NCBI RefSeq assembly: GCF_023544445.1 | Contig: NZ_JALPVJ010000015.1 | Location: 62,001 to 126,000, forward strand | Length of the DNA: 64,000 nucleotides | Direction: 5' to 3' | DNA from: Actinoplanes sp. M2I2 | Lineage (GTDB): Bacteria; Actinomycetota; Actinomycetes; Mycobacteriales; Micromonosporaceae | Part shown: positions 1-8,101 of the stretch, one piece after another | Layout: every line of letters starts with the position of its first letter | Position numbering within the stretch: the first letter of the stretch is position 1 | The notes under the pieces: model-generated | Seen by the model: the letters and a program-made list of their open reading frames with translations, nothing else | Told to the model about the DNA's origin: nothing | Databases searched by the model: none | Position numbers and translations under genes: made by a program

Positions 1-6
1 CGGCCG

Positions 7-1263
7 GTGGGCGAACGTAGTATCCGGGCCGTGCCCGCCCGAGCTTCCGACGTCGACGCCTGCCCCGGCGCGCTGCGCCTGCACGCCGCGGCCGACGGTC
101 CGCTGGCGCGCGTCCGGCTGCCCGGCGGCCTGCTGACCGGCCCGCGGCTGGCCGTCCTGGCCGGGCTCGCGGCCGCGTTCGGCGACGGCCACCTGGAACT
201 GACGTCGCGGGCGAACGTGCAGCTCAGAGGCCTGCGGTCGGCCGACCCGACGGTGCTGGCGGCCCGCCTGGCGGCCGCCGGCCTGCTGCCGTCCGAGACC
301 CACGAGACCGTCCGCAACATCGCCGCCCCGCCGCTGGCCGACGCGACCGTCCGCGCCCTCGTCGAGGAGCTCGACCGGGGCCTCTGCGCCACGCCGGCCC
401 TGGCCGCCCTGCCCGGCCGTTTCCTGTTCGCGATCGGCGAGGTGCCCCTGACCGCCGATCTGACCGCCCTCCCCGCCCCCGCGGGAGCCGACGCCACCCT
501 CCTGTTCGCCGGTCACGATCTCGGGTTGCGGGTGCCGGCCGGCCAGGTGGTGCCCGCTCTCCTCGCCGCGGCCGGCGTCTTCCTCACCGAGCGGGCGGCC
601 GCCACCCCGGGCGCCCCGGCCTGGCGCCTGCACGAGCTGGCCGACGGCCCGGCCCGCGTGGCCGGACGCACGACCGCCGCTCTCGGCCGGCGCCTCGTGC
701 CCCCGCCGGACGGCGCGGGCACGGACGACGCGGGCACGACCGGCGCGGGCACGACCGGCGGCGCCGGCGACGGGCTCGCCATCGGCGTGCTGCCGCAGGC
801 CGACGGGCTGGTCGCGGTGAGCGCGCTGGTGCCGCTGGGCCGGCTCGGCGGCGAGGCGCTCCGGCTTCTGTCGACCGCGAGCCGCGTGGTCGTCACACCC
901 GGGCGCGGCGTCGTCGTTCCCGACCTGACCCCCGAGGCCGCCCGCCGCTGGGCTCACGCGCTGGGCGAGGCCGGCCTCGCGGTTGAGGGCACCTCGCGGT
1001 GGGTAGGGGTCACCGCCTGCGCCGGCCGCCCCGGCTGCGCGAAATCCCTGGCTGATGTGCGCGCCGATGCCGATCACACCAGCGCGTACGTCGACGGCCG
1101 GCCGGTCCACTGGATCGGCTGCGCCCGCGGGTGCGGCAGCCCGTCCGTCCCGCACGTCCGGGTCGAGGCCACGCCCACCGGCTACGCCGTGACCCGGCAG
1201 CCGGACGGGGAGACGTTCACCGGCGACCCGGCCCACGCGGTCGCCGCCGCGAGGAGGAACTGA
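7..1263 (+). CDS. cobG: CobG, precorrin-3B synthase (monooxygenase)
   Basis: Precorrin-3B synthase makes the C20-hydroxylated gamma-lactone that precedes ring contraction in the oxygen-dependent cobalamin pathway. The 418-residue protein has the nitrite/sulfite-reductase ferredoxin-like half-domain near the N terminus (GALRLHAAADGPLARVRLPGG) and, at the C terminus, the two cysteine pairs expected for a [4Fe-4S] centre (TACAGRPGC and GCARGCG, about residues 337-378). A Gly/Thr-rich linker (about residues 237-256) separates the halves and looks like an expanded loop. GTG at 7 is used; GTG at 31 is a possible alternative, and the upstream sequence is outside the window. The TGA overlaps the cobH ATG by one base, so translation is probably coupled. 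Identity is firm from the motifs plus cobH-cobIJ context. Confidence 0.93.
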   Translation: MGERSIRAVPARASDVDACPGALRLHAAADGPLARVRLPGGLLTGPRLAVLAGLAAAFGDGHLELTSRANVQLRGLRSADPTVLAARLAAAGLLPSETHETVRNIAAPPLADATVRALVEELDRGLCATPALAALPGRFLFAIGEVPLTADLTALPAPAGADATLLFAGHDLGLRVPAGQVVPALLAAAGVFLTERAAATPGAPAWRLHELADGPARVAGRTTAALGRRLVPPPDGAGTDDAGTTGAGTTGGAGDGLAIGVLPQADGLVAVSALVPLGRLGGEALRLLSTASRVVVTPGRGVVVPDLTPEAARRWAHALGEAGLAVEGTSRWVGVTACAGRPGCAKSLADVRADADHTSAYVDGRPVHWIGCARGCGSPSVPHVRVEATPTGYAVTRQPDGETFTGDPAHAVAAARRN

Positions 1264-1880
1264 TGGAGTACGAGAAGGACGGCGCCGAGATCTACCGGCG
1301 TTCCTTCGCCACGATCCGGGCCGAGGCCGACCTGAGCGGCCTCCCGGCCGACGTGGCCCGGGTCGCGGTCCGGATGATCCACGCCTGCGGCATGGTCGAC
1401 CTGGTGCCCGACCTGGCCTACAGCCCCCAGGTGGCCACGGTGGCCCGCAAGGCGTTGCTGGCCGGCGCCCCCGTCCTGTGCGACGCCGAGATGGTCGCCT
1501 CCGGCATCACCCGCAAGCGCCTGCCCGCGGCCAACGAGGTCGTCTGCACCCTGCGTGACCCGGCCGTGCCCGCGCTGGCCGAGCGGCTGGGCACCACCCG
1601 CAGCGCCGCCGCCCTCGATCTGTGGCTCGACCACCTCGAGGGCTCGGTCGTGGCGATCGGCAACGCCCCCACCGCGCTCTTCCGCCTGCTCGAGATGATC
1701 GACGCCGGCGCGCCCCGCCCCGCGGCGATCCTGGGCATCCCGGTCGGCTTCATCGGCGCCGCCGAGTCCAAGGACGCCCTGGCCGCGACCGACCTGGAAC
1801 ACCTGATCGTGCGGGGCCGGCGCGGCGGCAGCGCCATCACCGCGGCCGCGGTGAACGCCCTCGCGTCGGAGGTGGAGTGA
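1263..1880 (+). CDS. cobH: CobH, precorrin-8X methylmutase
   Basis: Moves the C11 methyl group to C12, turning precorrin-8X into hydrogenobyrinate; cytoplasmic. The 205-residue product has normal family length, starts MEYEKDGAEIYRRSF and carries the conserved IHACGMVDL segment holding the catalytic histidine, plus the GIPVGFIGAAESK glycine-rich loop. The ATG at 1263 overlaps the cobG stop and is preceded by a GAGGAGG ribosome site at 1250-1256, which fixes the start; the frame is open further upstream but that part only shadows cobG. cobIJ starts one base after its stop. Confidence 0.95.
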   Translation: MEYEKDGAEIYRRSFATIRAEADLSGLPADVARVAVRMIHACGMVDLVPDLAYSPQVATVARKALLAGAPVLCDAEMVASGITRKRLPAANEVVCTLRDPAVPALAERLGTTRSAAALDLWLDHLEGSVVAIGNAPTALFRLLEMIDAGAPRPAAILGIPVGFIGAAESKDALAATDLEHLIVRGRRGGSAITAAAVNALASEVE

Positions 1881-1881
1881 C

Positions 1882-3393
1882 GTGACGACCACTACCGGCC
1901 GGCTCTACGGGGTCGGCGTGGGGCCGGGCGACCCCGAGCTGATCACGCTCAAGGCCGCACGGCTCATCGAGGCCGCCGACGTGGTGGCGTACCACGCGGC
2001 CCGGCACGGGCGCAGCAACGCGCGCGCGATCGCCGCCGGCCTCCTGCGGGAGGAGCAGATCGAGGAGCCGCTGATCTATCCGGTGACCACCGGCGACACC
2101 GATCACCCGGGCGGATACCAGGGCGCGATCGACGAGTTCTACGCCGAGGCGGCGGAACGGCTCGCCGCCCATCTCGACGCCGGGCGGGACGTGGTGGTGC
2201 TCGCCGAGGGCGACCCGTTCTTCTACGGGTCCTACATGCACATGCACAAGCGTCTCGCGCACCGCTACCCGGCCGAGGTCGTCCCCGGCGTCACGTCGGT
2301 CAGCGCCGCGTCGGCCGTGCTCGGCCGCCCGCTGATGGAGCGCGACGAGGTGCTGACCGTGCTGCCCGGCACCCTCCCGCCGGCCGAGCTGGCCGCCCGG
2401 CTGGCCGGCACCGACTCGGCCGCGGTGATGAAACTGGGCCGCACCTTCGACGGCGTCCGTGAGGCGCTGACCAAGGCCGGCCGGATCGACGACGCCTGGT
2501 ACGTCGAACGGGCCACCACCGACCGCGAGCGGCACGCCCCGCTGACCGAGGTCGATCCCGATTCGGTGCCCTACTTCTCCCTCGCCCTGCTGCCCAGCCC
2601 GGCCGCGACGGCGTTCGTGGACGGCGAGCGGCCCCGGGACGAGGGCGGGAGCGTGACCGTGGTCGGGCTCGGGCCGGGCGACCCGCTGTGGCTGACCCCG
2701 GAGGCCCGGGCCGCGCTGGCCCAGGCCGACGACCTGGTCGGCTACCTCCCCTATCTGGATCGGGTCGCTACCGGCGCGCACCAGCGCAAGCACCCGTCCG
2801 ACAACCGGGTCGAGGCCGAACGGGCCGCGTTCGCGCTCGACCTGGCCAAGCGGGGGCGACGCGTCGCCGTGGTCTCGTCCGGGGATCCGGGCGTGTTCGC
2901 GATGGCCTCGGCGGTGCTCGAGGTCAGCGAGGACCCGCAGTGGAAGGACGTGCCCGTCCGGGTCGTTCCCGGGCTCACCGCCGCCCAGGCCGTCGCCGGC
3001 CGGGCCGGCGCGCCGCTCGGGCACGACTTCTGCGTCATCTCGCTCTCCGACCGGCTCAAGCCGTGGCCGGTCATCGCCCGCCGGCTCGCCGCCGCGGCCT
3101 CCGCCGACCTCGTGATCGCGCTCTACAACCCGGCTTCGAAGACCCGCCGCGAGCAGCTCGTCAACGCCCGCGAGGTGCTGCTCGAGCACCGCTCGGCCGA
3201 GACGCCGGTGGTCGTCGGACGCGACGTCGGCGGACCCGAGGAGACGGTCCGCGTCACCACGCTGGGCGAGCTCGACCCGGCGACCGTCGACATGCGCTGC
3301 CTGCTGATCATCGGCTCGTCGCAGACCCGTGCCGTGCAGCGCGGCGACGGCACCACGGTCGTCTACACCCCCCGCCACTACCCCGCTCCGTAG
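1882..3393 (+). CDS. cobIJ: CobIJ fusion: precorrin-2 C20- and precorrin-3B C17-methyltransferase
   Basis: A natural fusion of two SAM-dependent tetrapyrrole methylases. Residues about 1-240 are CobI (GVGVGPGDPELITLKA P-loop-like motif, AEGDPFFYGSYMH) and methylate C20 of precorrin-2; residues about 253-503 are CobJ (VVGLGPGDPLWLTPEA, SSGDPGVFAMAS, ALYNPASKTR) and carry out the C17 methylation with ring contraction. The fusion is common in actinomycetes. The GTG start at 1882 lies one base after the cobH stop, with a GGAGGTGG ribosome site inside the cobH end. No obvious hairpin terminator follows; about 175 bases separate it from the next gene. CobI acts just before CobG and CobJ just after it, so the two domains bracket the enzyme encoded two genes upstream. 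Confidence 0.95.
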   Translation: MTTTTGRLYGVGVGPGDPELITLKAARLIEAADVVAYHAARHGRSNARAIAAGLLREEQIEEPLIYPVTTGDTDHPGGYQGAIDEFYAEAAERLAAHLDAGRDVVVLAEGDPFFYGSYMHMHKRLAHRYPAEVVPGVTSVSAASAVLGRPLMERDEVLTVLPGTLPPAELAARLAGTDSAAVMKLGRTFDGVREALTKAGRIDDAWYVERATTDRERHAPLTEVDPDSVPYFSLALLPSPAATAFVDGERPRDEGGSVTVVGLGPGDPLWLTPEARAALAQADDLVGYLPYLDRVATGAHQRKHPSDNRVEAERAAFALDLAKRGRRVAVVSSGDPGVFAMASAVLEVSEDPQWKDVPVRVVPGLTAAQAVAGRAGAPLGHDFCVISLSDRLKPWPVIARRLAAAASADLVIALYNPASKTRREQLVNAREVLLEHRSAETPVVVGRDVGGPEETVRVTTLGELDPATVDMRCLLIIGSSQTRAVQRGDGTTVVYTPRHYPAP

Positions 3394-3568
3394 GGCCCAG
3401 CACAGCCCAGCCGGCGCCGCTCGCGGTCTCCGGCCGATGCACCCTGCCCGCACCCCGCGGCAACGCCAATGCAATCAGCAATCCCGATACCGCCGAACCG
3501 TCCGACCGATTGGAGGGGCCGCTCCCACAGAACATTCCGCACACCTGACCGAAGGACGACGACACACC

Positions 3569-5155
3569 GTGAACTCGCCCCGCCGCCGCGCCGCCCTCCT
3601 GGCCTCGTCGCTGCTCCTGGGCCTGGCCCTCCCCCAGGGCCCGGCCAGCGCCGCCCCCTCCTCGTCGACGACGCCGACGCCGACCACCGTCAAGTCGGTC
3701 ATGAAGACCAGCGCCCCCGCGACCAAGGCCGCCGCCCCGGCCACGCCCGCTCCCGCCAAGACCATCACCGAGGTCGTCGAAGCCGCCCCCACCCTGGCCT
3801 CCCGGCTGGCCGCGGTGAAGACCGCCAAGTCGCTCAACTACTACCCGTCCGCCGCCGGCTGGTCGAGGATGTGGACGGAGTGGGACCCGGCCAAGATCCA
3901 GGCCGACCTGGCCAAGGCCGACGCGCTCGGCGCCGACAACGTCCGCATCATCATCTTCCCGACCACCTTCGGCTGGCCCAAGCCGTGGAACGGGTACCAG
4001 GACCGCCTGGCCAGCTTCGTCGACATGGCCGCCGCCCGGGGCATGACCGTCAAGTTCACGCTCTTCGACTGGTGGGACGGCTACGAGGAGGTCGCCAACA
4101 GCGTCTCCTGGACGAACACCGTGCTGACCCGATACAAAAACGACAAGCGGGTCATCGCCTTCGAGCTGCAGAACGAGTTCAACGCGAACAACGCGCAGGC
4201 CGTCGCCTGGGCCCGCAAGATGGTGCCGGCGATGCGGTCGGCGTTCCCGACGATGCCGCTGACGTTCTCGGTGGACGGCACGGCCGGCGCGGCCGGCATG
4301 GCCAAGATCAAGTCAGCCCTGGCCGCCACGCCGATCGACTTCTTCGACTTCCACTTCTACGGCAACTCCGAGCGCGCTCTCGCGACCATCAGGAACGCCC
4401 AGGCCACGGTCGCGCCGTACCCGATGGTCATCGGCGAGGTCGGCCTGAACACGCTGCAGAACACCGAGGGCGAGCAGGCCGCGTTCCTGGCCCGCGTCTT
4501 CGAGGCCGCGGAGGCCGCCGGGGTGCGGTCGGTGGCGCCGTGGACGCTGAACGACTTCACCCAGGGCGCGATCCCGTCCTCGGCCGTCTCGCGCATCCCA
4601 GCCCAGTACAGCTATGGCCTCTACCGGGTCGACGGCACCGCCAAGCCGGCCGCCGCGGTGGTCAAGGCGGGCTGGGCCGACGCCGCCATGCCGGCGTCGC
4701 TCATGGACCCGAGCTTCGAGCTCACCGCCGGTCAGAGCCCGTGGCGTGCGTACATGCCGGAGCTCGGCCTCGCGGTGAAGACCCAGTCGGCCGCGCGCAC
4801 CGGCAAGTGGTCGATCAGCCTCACCAACACCGGCAAGACCGCGTCGGGCTCGCCGTCGTACCGGGTCTCGCCGATCGCCCCGGTCACGTCCGGCCAGAAG
4901 TGGCACGGCGAGGTGTGGGCCCGCGGCAACGCCGCCACGGGCACCACGCAGATCGCGCTGAGCTGGTTCGACATCAACGACAAGTGGCTCGGCGGCGCCT
5001 CGTCGACGTGGCTGCCGGTCGGCACCACCGGCTGGACCAAGCTGGTCGTCGACGGGGTCGCCCCGGCCGGCTCGACCAGCATGCAGGTTCACCTCAAGTC
5101 GGGCGACAACAAGGGCACGATCTGGTTCGACGACGCGGTGGTCTCCGCCTCCTGA
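3569..5155 (+). CDS. Secreted GH5-like glycoside hydrolase (cellulase-type) with C-terminal carbohydrate-binding-like domain
   Basis: A 528-residue exported enzyme. Residues 1-27 form a signal peptide (twin-Arg-like RRR, hydrophobic core, PASA-A cut). A Thr/Ala/Pro-rich linker leads to a TIM-barrel clan-A catalytic domain (about 85-370) with the acid/base Glu in ELQNEF (E203), FHFYG, and the nucleophile Glu in VIGEVG (E290). The last 140 residues form a beta-rich module like CBM4/9-type domains. The GTG at 3569 is chosen because the signal peptide follows directly and AAGGAC lies upstream; the frame is open further upstream without a signal. It converges on the glycosyltransferase operon and overlaps its last gene by 67 bases. 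A role in trimming or turning over the polymer made by that operon is likely; substrate unknown. Confidence 0.82.
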   Translation: MNSPRRRAALLASSLLLGLALPQGPASAAPSSSTTPTPTTVKSVMKTSAPATKAAAPATPAPAKTITEVVEAAPTLASRLAAVKTAKSLNYYPSAAGWSRMWTEWDPAKIQADLAKADALGADNVRIIIFPTTFGWPKPWNGYQDRLASFVDMAAARGMTVKFTLFDWWDGYEEVANSVSWTNTVLTRYKNDKRVIAFELQNEFNANNAQAVAWARKMVPAMRSAFPTMPLTFSVDGTAGAAGMAKIKSALAATPIDFFDFHFYGNSERALATIRNAQATVAPYPMVIGEVGLNTLQNTEGEQAAFLARVFEAAEAAGVRSVAPWTLNDFTQGAIPSSAVSRIPAQYSYGLYRVDGTAKPAAAVVKAGWADAAMPASLMDPSFELTAGQSPWRAYMPELGLAVKTQSAARTGKWSISLTNTGKTASGSPSYRVSPIAPVTSGQKWHGEVWARGNAATGTTQIALSWFDINDKWLGGASSTWLPVGTTGWTKLVVDGVAPAGSTSMQVHLKSGDNKGTIWFDDAVVSAS

Positions 5156-6885
5156 GCCGAACGCTCCGCATGCGACGACCCGCCGGGTGACAGCCCGGCG
5201 GGTCGAGGCCCAGCAGGCGAAGACCCAGCGATCTCAGACCCGGCAGGTGAAGATCCAGGGATCTCAGACCCGGCAGGTGAAGACCCAGCGGTCCGAGATC
5301 CGGCGGGTGAAGACCCAGCGAGCTGCGGCCCGGCGGGGGAAGATCCAGCGAACTCGGACCCGGCGGGTGAGGGCTCGCTGGTCGGCAGGCCCATCCGGGC
5401 GAACAGGCGCGAGAAGGCGGCCACCGACTGCTCCCATGAGGAGGGGTCGGTGTGCCGCCTTCCCGTTTTCCCGGAAGCCGCGACGATGGCGTCGGCCAGG
5501 GCTTCCGGAGCGGCGGCGGGCACGAAGGTGGTGCCGGAATATCTCTCGGCCGCCTCGACGAGCCCGCCCACGGCGGTGACCACGACGGGCAGCCCGTGGC
5601 TCATGGCGATGTGCAAGGGACCGCTGGCCGAGCTGCGCCGATAGGGCAGCACCACCAGGTCGACCGCCCCGAAGAACCCGTCCACTTCGGAGTCCGCGAC
5701 GTACCGGTTGACGAACGTGATGCGGGCGGCGGCCGGCGACTCGGCGATCATCGAAGCCGGGAGGGTCCAGCCCTCCCACGTCTCCCCCACGACCGTCAGC
5801 GTGTAGTGCGCGGGCAGCCTTCCAAAAGCTTCGACCAAATCCTCCAGCCCCTTGTACGGCCGGATGGTGCCGAAGAACAGCAGCCGGCACTGTTCCTCGC
5901 CCGACCGCGGCCGCGGAGCCGCCGAGGGGTACGGGCTCGCCGCAGCCGCCGAGGGGTACGGGCTCGCCGCAGCCGCCGAGGGGTACGGGCTCGCCGCAGC
6001 CGCCGAGGGGTACGGGCTCGCCGCAGCCGCCGAGGGGTACGGGCTCGCCGCAGCCGCCGAGGGGTATGGGCTCACCGCGGCCGCCGGCGAAGAGGGGGTT
6101 GCAGCGGCCGCCGGCGAAGAGGGGCTCGCCGCAGCCGCCGAGGACGACGAGTCCGCCGCAACCGCTGTGAAGGAGGAATCAGCGGCTGCAGGCGACTGCG
6201 AGACCGTTGCGCGCTGCGAGACTGCGGCGGGCTGCGAGACTGCGGCGGGCTGCGAGGCTGCGGCGGGCTGGGTGTCGTGGTGGTCGAACGGGCCGTGCAG
6301 CGCGATCTCGTCCGGCACGCCGCCCAGGTCGTACGTCGCTCGCAGCGCGACCCGGTCGAAGCGGGAGTGGACGACGACCCCGTCGGTGCGGCGCAGCAGC
6401 GGCTTGATCAGCTTGCGGCAGTAGAGGGACGCCCACCGGTGCTGCGCCTCGCCGGTGTCCTGCACCTCGTGGAACTCGACCACGACCTTGATGCCGGACA
6501 GGCGGGCGACCAGACAGAGCACCAGATACGAGTGCAGCACCGTGCCCGTCCACCACTGGAACACGATGACATCGGGGCGGAACGCCCGCAGGAATCGCAC
6601 CGCCCGGATCAGGCTGGGCACGCCCCACCAGTCGACGCCGTCGAAGACGCTCACCGACGGGGCGTACGAGAGGTCGTTGAGCCGTTGACCCACCCGCTCG
6701 CGCCCGGGGTAGAGCCGGGTCGGCAGCAACTGTCGCATCAGGATGGCGCCGACCTCGTAGCGCGACGCGAGCGCGTTGCTGAGCCGGCAGGTGTAGTAGC
6801 TGATGCCGGAGAGGAACCGCCAGCCGGAGCCGACGACCACCACCCGGGTGCGGCCGTCAGCGGGTGGCGGTGGCGATGCAGTCAC
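5089..6885 (-). CDS. GT4 glycosyltransferase with repeat-expanded interdomain linker and tail
   Basis: A 598-residue GT-B fold transferase, last gene of the exopolysaccharide operon. Residues 12-200 are the acceptor-side Rossmann domain (VVVVGSGWRFLSGISYYTC, FHEVQDTGEAQHRW). Residues about 325-490 are the nucleotide-sugar domain (FFGTIRPYKGLEDLVEAF; LPYRRSSASGPLHIAMSHGLP). Between them lie about 125 low-complexity residues: SQPAAA-type units, then six exact SPYPSAAAA-type 9-residue repeats. A second low-complexity tail (AGSSPAGSE units) occupies about 495-598. Most GT4 enzymes have neither. The GTG at 6885 has GAGGAGGTC six bases upstream and overlaps the previous gene by 29 bases. The sugar donor cannot be read from sequence. 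It converges on and overlaps the glycosidase gene. Confidence 0.8.
   Translation of the reverse strand: MTASPPPPADGRTRVVVVGSGWRFLSGISYYTCRLSNALASRYEVGAILMRQLLPTRLYPGRERVGQRLNDLSYAPSVSVFDGVDWWGVPSLIRAVRFLRAFRPDVIVFQWWTGTVLHSYLVLCLVARLSGIKVVVEFHEVQDTGEAQHRWASLYCRKLIKPLLRRTDGVVVHSRFDRVALRATYDLGGVPDEIALHGPFDHHDTQPAAASQPAAVSQPAAVSQRATVSQSPAAADSSFTAVAADSSSSAAAASPSSPAAAATPSSPAAAVSPYPSAAAASPYPSAAAASPYPSAAAASPYPSAAAASPYPSAAAASPYPSAAPRPRSGEEQCRLLFFGTIRPYKGLEDLVEAFGRLPAHYTLTVVGETWEGWTLPASMIAESPAAARITFVNRYVADSEVDGFFGAVDLVVLPYRRSSASGPLHIAMSHGLPVVVTAVGGLVEAAERYSGTTFVPAAAPEALADAIVAASGKTGRRHTDPSSWEQSVAAFSRLFARMGLPTSEPSPAGSEFAGSSPAGPQLAGSSPAGSRTAGSSPAGSEIPGSSPAGSEIAGSSPAGPRPAGLSPGGSSHAERSAQEAETTASSNQIVPLLSPDLR
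5177..5204. terminator. Strong hairpin between converging genes
   Basis: An 11-bp perfect GC stem (GACCCGCCGGG, 6-base loop, complement) begins 21 bases after the glycosidase stop. No T-run follows on either strand. It lies inside the coding tail of the converging glycosyltransferase gene, suggesting that gene has grown through what was an intergenic terminator. Confidence 0.55.
5219..5368. repeat. Five 30-bp tandem repeats coding a Ser/Pro/Gly-rich tail
   Basis: Five near-identical 30-bp units start at 5219, 5249, 5279, 5309 and 5339, each beginning GAAGAYCCAGSG on the plus strand. Read on the minus strand they encode 10-residue units of the type AGSSPAGSEx at the C terminus of the glycosyltransferase ending at 5089. 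The 30-bp period keeps the reading frame. Confidence 0.9.
5924..6085. repeat. Six 27-bp tandem repeats inside a glycosyltransferase gene
   Basis: Units start at 5924, 5951, 5978, 6005, 6032 and 6059; the first five are essentially identical and the sixth has a few changes. Each encodes nine residues (SPYPSAAAA) on the minus strand in the linker between the two Rossmann domains. Near identity implies recent expansion or slippage. Shorter Ala/Ser/Pro repeats continue to about 6275. Confidence 0.95.
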
Positions 6886-8101
6886 GGTAGACCTCCTCGA
6901 TCTGCGGGACGACGCGCGCGGCGGTGTAGTCCAGCCCGCGCTGGTGACCGGCCGTCCGCAGCCGTGCGGTCAGGGCCGGGTCGGTGAGCAGCCGCAGCAG
7001 GGCGGCGACGATCGCGTCGGGGTCACCCACCGGCACCCGCAGGCCGCTCTCGCCGTCGCGGATCATGGTGGCCAGCCCGCCGGCGGCGGTGGCGATCAAC
7101 GGCGTCCCGGCCAGCAGGGCCTCGACGGCCACCTGGCCCATCGGTTCGAGGACCGAGGGCACGACCCCCGCCGCGGCGTGGTGCCAGGCCGCCATCACCT
7201 CGGGGTGCGCGACGTTGTGCCGCACCAGGACGCCGGGCGGGATCGGCGGGGTGTCGGCTCGCGGCGTCCCGAGACAGACCAGGGCGGGCGGTGGTTCCGG
7301 CTGCCGCCATCCGGCCCGCAGCCGCTCGTACGCGGTGAAGAGCACGTCGATGCCCTTGTGCGGGCCGAGCTGGCCGACGAAGAGCAGGTATCGCCCCTGC
7401 GGCAGCCACGCCGGCCGGGGTGTGTTGCGGGCCAGCTCGTCCAGGCCGTCCGGGACCAGGCTGCTGACGATCCGGACCGGCACGTCGCCGGGGAGCCGCC
7501 CGTTGATGACGCCGTCGGCCACCGCCGGGGAGATCGCGGTGAGCGCGTCGATGCCGCGGTGCCCCTGGGCCCGCAACGCCGTGGTGAGCAGGGCCGAGCG
7601 GGGCCGCCCGTACTGCTCGCTCGCACACGGCACGCAGCGGGCCAGACGCGGCCCGCCGCAGGGCCGGCCGTTGCGGGCGTACGTCTTCTTGACGCACGTG
7701 AACCCGAAGTCGTGGGCCGTGTGGACGTGCGGCAGCCCGTCCCGGCCGAAGCGCAGCGGCAGGTAGCTGTACATCATCCAGTCGTGGCTGTGCACGACGT
7801 CGTAGTCGCCGGCGCGCAGGACCCGCCGGATGGCCGCGGTGGTCAGCGGGTCGGCCGTGGTCGGGTGGAACGGCTTGGACGGGTCGGCGTTCAGGCCGGG
7901 CAGCCAGGTGTTGGCGACACTGCGCACGCGCTTCACCCGTACGCCGTGGATCGTCTCGTCGTGATCGGCGAGCGGTGTCGCCAGCGTGAGCACGGTGACC
8001 TCGTGCCCGCGTCGGACCAGTTCCTCGCTGCTGGTGGCGATGCTGCGCTCGAGCCCGCCGATCACGGGCGCGTAGAGGTTGGACAGGTGCAGGATCTTCA
8101 T
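6857..8101 (-). CDS. GT4 family glycosyltransferase
   Basis: A 414-residue GT-B transferase starting MKILHLSNLYAPVIGGLERS, with the typical N-terminal loop (GG-E-RS), a donor domain opening LLFVGQLGPHKGIDVLFTAYE and the E-x7-E-like motif in PSVLEPMGQVAVEALLAGTPL. A cysteine cluster (FTCVKK, RPCGG, ARCVPC) in the acceptor domain resembles that of other capsule/EPS GT4 proteins. It overlaps the flippase stop by 4 bases (ATGA) and is overlapped 29 bases by the next gene, so translation is coupled. Cytoplasmic or membrane-peripheral; sugar specificity unknown. Confidence 0.88.
   Translation of the reverse strand: MKILHLSNLYAPVIGGLERSIATSSEELVRRGHEVTVLTLATPLADHDETIHGVRVKRVRSVANTWLPGLNADPSKPFHPTTADPLTTAAIRRVLRAGDYDVVHSHDWMMYSYLPLRFGRDGLPHVHTAHDFGFTCVKKTYARNGRPCGGPRLARCVPCASEQYGRPRSALLTTALRAQGHRGIDALTAISPAVADGVINGRLPGDVPVRIVSSLVPDGLDELARNTPRPAWLPQGRYLLFVGQLGPHKGIDVLFTAYERLRAGWRQPEPPPALVCLGTPRADTPPIPPGVLVRHNVAHPEVMAAWHHAAAGVVPSVLEPMGQVAVEALLAGTPLIATAAGGLATMIRDGESGLRVPVGDPDAIVAALLRLLTDPALTARLRTAGHQRGLDYTAARVVPQIEEVYRDCIATATR

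Noticed and set aside
1837..3474. A 545-codon minus-strand open frame opposite cobIJ
   Set aside because: Antisense shadow of a clear cobIJ fusion; no recognisable sequence.
5924..6085. CRISPR array
   Set aside because: Repeats are contiguous with no spacers and encode 9-residue protein units in frame.
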